Positions 7,975 to 8,530 of a stretch of DNA of 8,530 bases are shown here, one piece after another (position 1 is the stretch's first letter; each line of letters begins with the position of its first letter). The notes under the pieces were generated by a model. That model was given only the letters and a program-made list of their open reading frames with translations, was not told the origin of the DNA and did no database searches. The stretch comes from an uncultured Variovorax sp. (GTDB lineage Bacteria > Pseudomonadota > Gammaproteobacteria > Burkholderiales > Burkholderiaceae), in NCBI GenBank assembly GCA_946478645.1, contig CAMLCW010000222.1:1-8530 (forward strand), read 5' to 3'. The translations under genes and the position numbers were made by a program.

Positions 7975-8530
7975 ATGAGCATCAAGAGCGACAAATGGAT
8001 CCGGCGCATGGCCGAGCAGCACGGCATGATCGAGCCCTTCGAGCCCGGGCAGGTGCGCGAGGCCGCGGGCCACAAGATCATCAGCTACGGCACCTCGAGC
8101 TACGGCTACGACATCCGCTGCGCGCCTGAATTCAAGGTCTTCACCAACATCCACAGCACCGTGGTCGACCCGAAGAACTTCGACGAGAAGAGCTTCGTCG
8201 ACATGCACGGCGACTACTGCATCATCCCGCCCAACAGCTTTGCGCTCGCGCGCACGGTCGAATACTTCCGCATTCCGCGCAACGTGCTCACCATCTGCCT
8301 CGGCAAGAGCACCTACGCGCGCTGCGGCATCATCGTCAACGTCACGCCCTTCGAGCCCGAATGGGAAGGCTACGTGACGCTCGAATTCAGCAACACCACG
8401 CCGCTGCCCGCCAAGATCTACGCGGGCGAAGGCTGCGCCCAGGTGCTGTTCTTCGAGAGCGACGAGGTCTGCGAAACCAGCTACAAGGACCGCGGCGGCA
8501 AGTACCAGGGCCAGCGCGGCGTCACGCTGC
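7975..8530 (+). CDS. dcd: dCTP deaminase (3' end cut by the window)
   Basis: 185 codons are present from ATG 7975; the protein ends beyond the window, and the family's length (about 188-193 residues) suggests only a few residues are missing. It deaminates dCTP to dUTP, the first step of dTTP supply, as a cytoplasmic homotrimer of the dUTPase fold. Visible are MSIKSDKWI (1-9), [13 protein letters not shown] (37-49), [10 protein letters not shown] (110-119) with S112 and R116 at the expected nucleotide-binding positions, and [24 protein letters not shown] (129-152), with E137 as the likely catalytic glutamate. The C-terminal GGKYQGQRG (174-182) is the conserved tail that closes over the nucleotide. 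The 5' side has no clear Shine-Dalgarno but a CAG-rich stretch. It seems transcribed separately from the purine genes, behind the palindrome. Confidence 0.96.
   Translation, partial: MSIKSDKWIRRMAEQHGMIEPFEPGQVREAAGHKIISYGTSSYGYDIRCAPEFKVFTNIHSTVVDPKNFDEKSFVDMHGDYCIIPPNSFALARTVEYFRIPRNVLTICLGKSTYARCGIIVNVTPFEPEWEGYVTLEFSNTTPLPAKIYAGEGCAQVLFFESDEVCETSYKDRGGKYQGQRGVTL

Noticed and set aside
6471..8081. 536-codon open frame on the - strand
   Set aside because: Runs across guanine deaminase and the palindrome into dcd in antisense; a shadow frame.

Overview
The window is a GC-rich stretch with the gene content and base composition of a betaproteobacterium, most likely Burkholderiales and plausibly a Comamonadaceae member near Variovorax. 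That placement comes from recognising protein families and style, not from a marker gene. All genes read on the + strand. Long reading frames on the other strand are GC-driven shadows.

Layout. Positions 1-263 hold the C-terminal end of an ABC transporter permease of the BMP/nucleoside type. Next comes a lipoprotein substrate-binding protein of the BMP family (312-1481), closed by a strong intrinsic terminator (1536-1561). Two genes outside the purine theme follow: a one-pass membrane protein with a glycine-rich tail (1620-2354) and an (alpha/alpha)6-type glycoside hydrolase (2449-3648). An adenine deaminase (3715-4785) and an AhpD-like carboxymuconolactone decarboxylase family protein (4798-5190) form a tight pair. 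A second BMP-family binding protein (5291-6397) is preceded by a -10-like box and a terminator hairpin, and is followed by guanine deaminase (6489-7781). A 137-bp palindromic element (about 7790-7926) separates this from dcd, dCTP deaminase (7975 to the window end, lacking only its last few residues).

How the genes fit together. The two binding proteins and the permease probably import purine bases or nucleosides. Adenine deaminase would make hypoxanthine and guanine deaminase would make xanthine, both feeding xanthine oxidation or salvage. This is a purine uptake and deamination locus. The glycoside hydrolase, the membrane protein and the AhpD-like protein have no evident role in that pathway.

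Most worth a second look: the long palindrome upstream of dcd, whose arms differ only by transitions and one bulge; the terminator placed directly after a -10-like box upstream of the second binding protein; and pocket-region differences between the two BMP paralogues. I see no wholly new multi-gene system. No tRNA, rRNA, CRISPR array or insertion sequence was seen.
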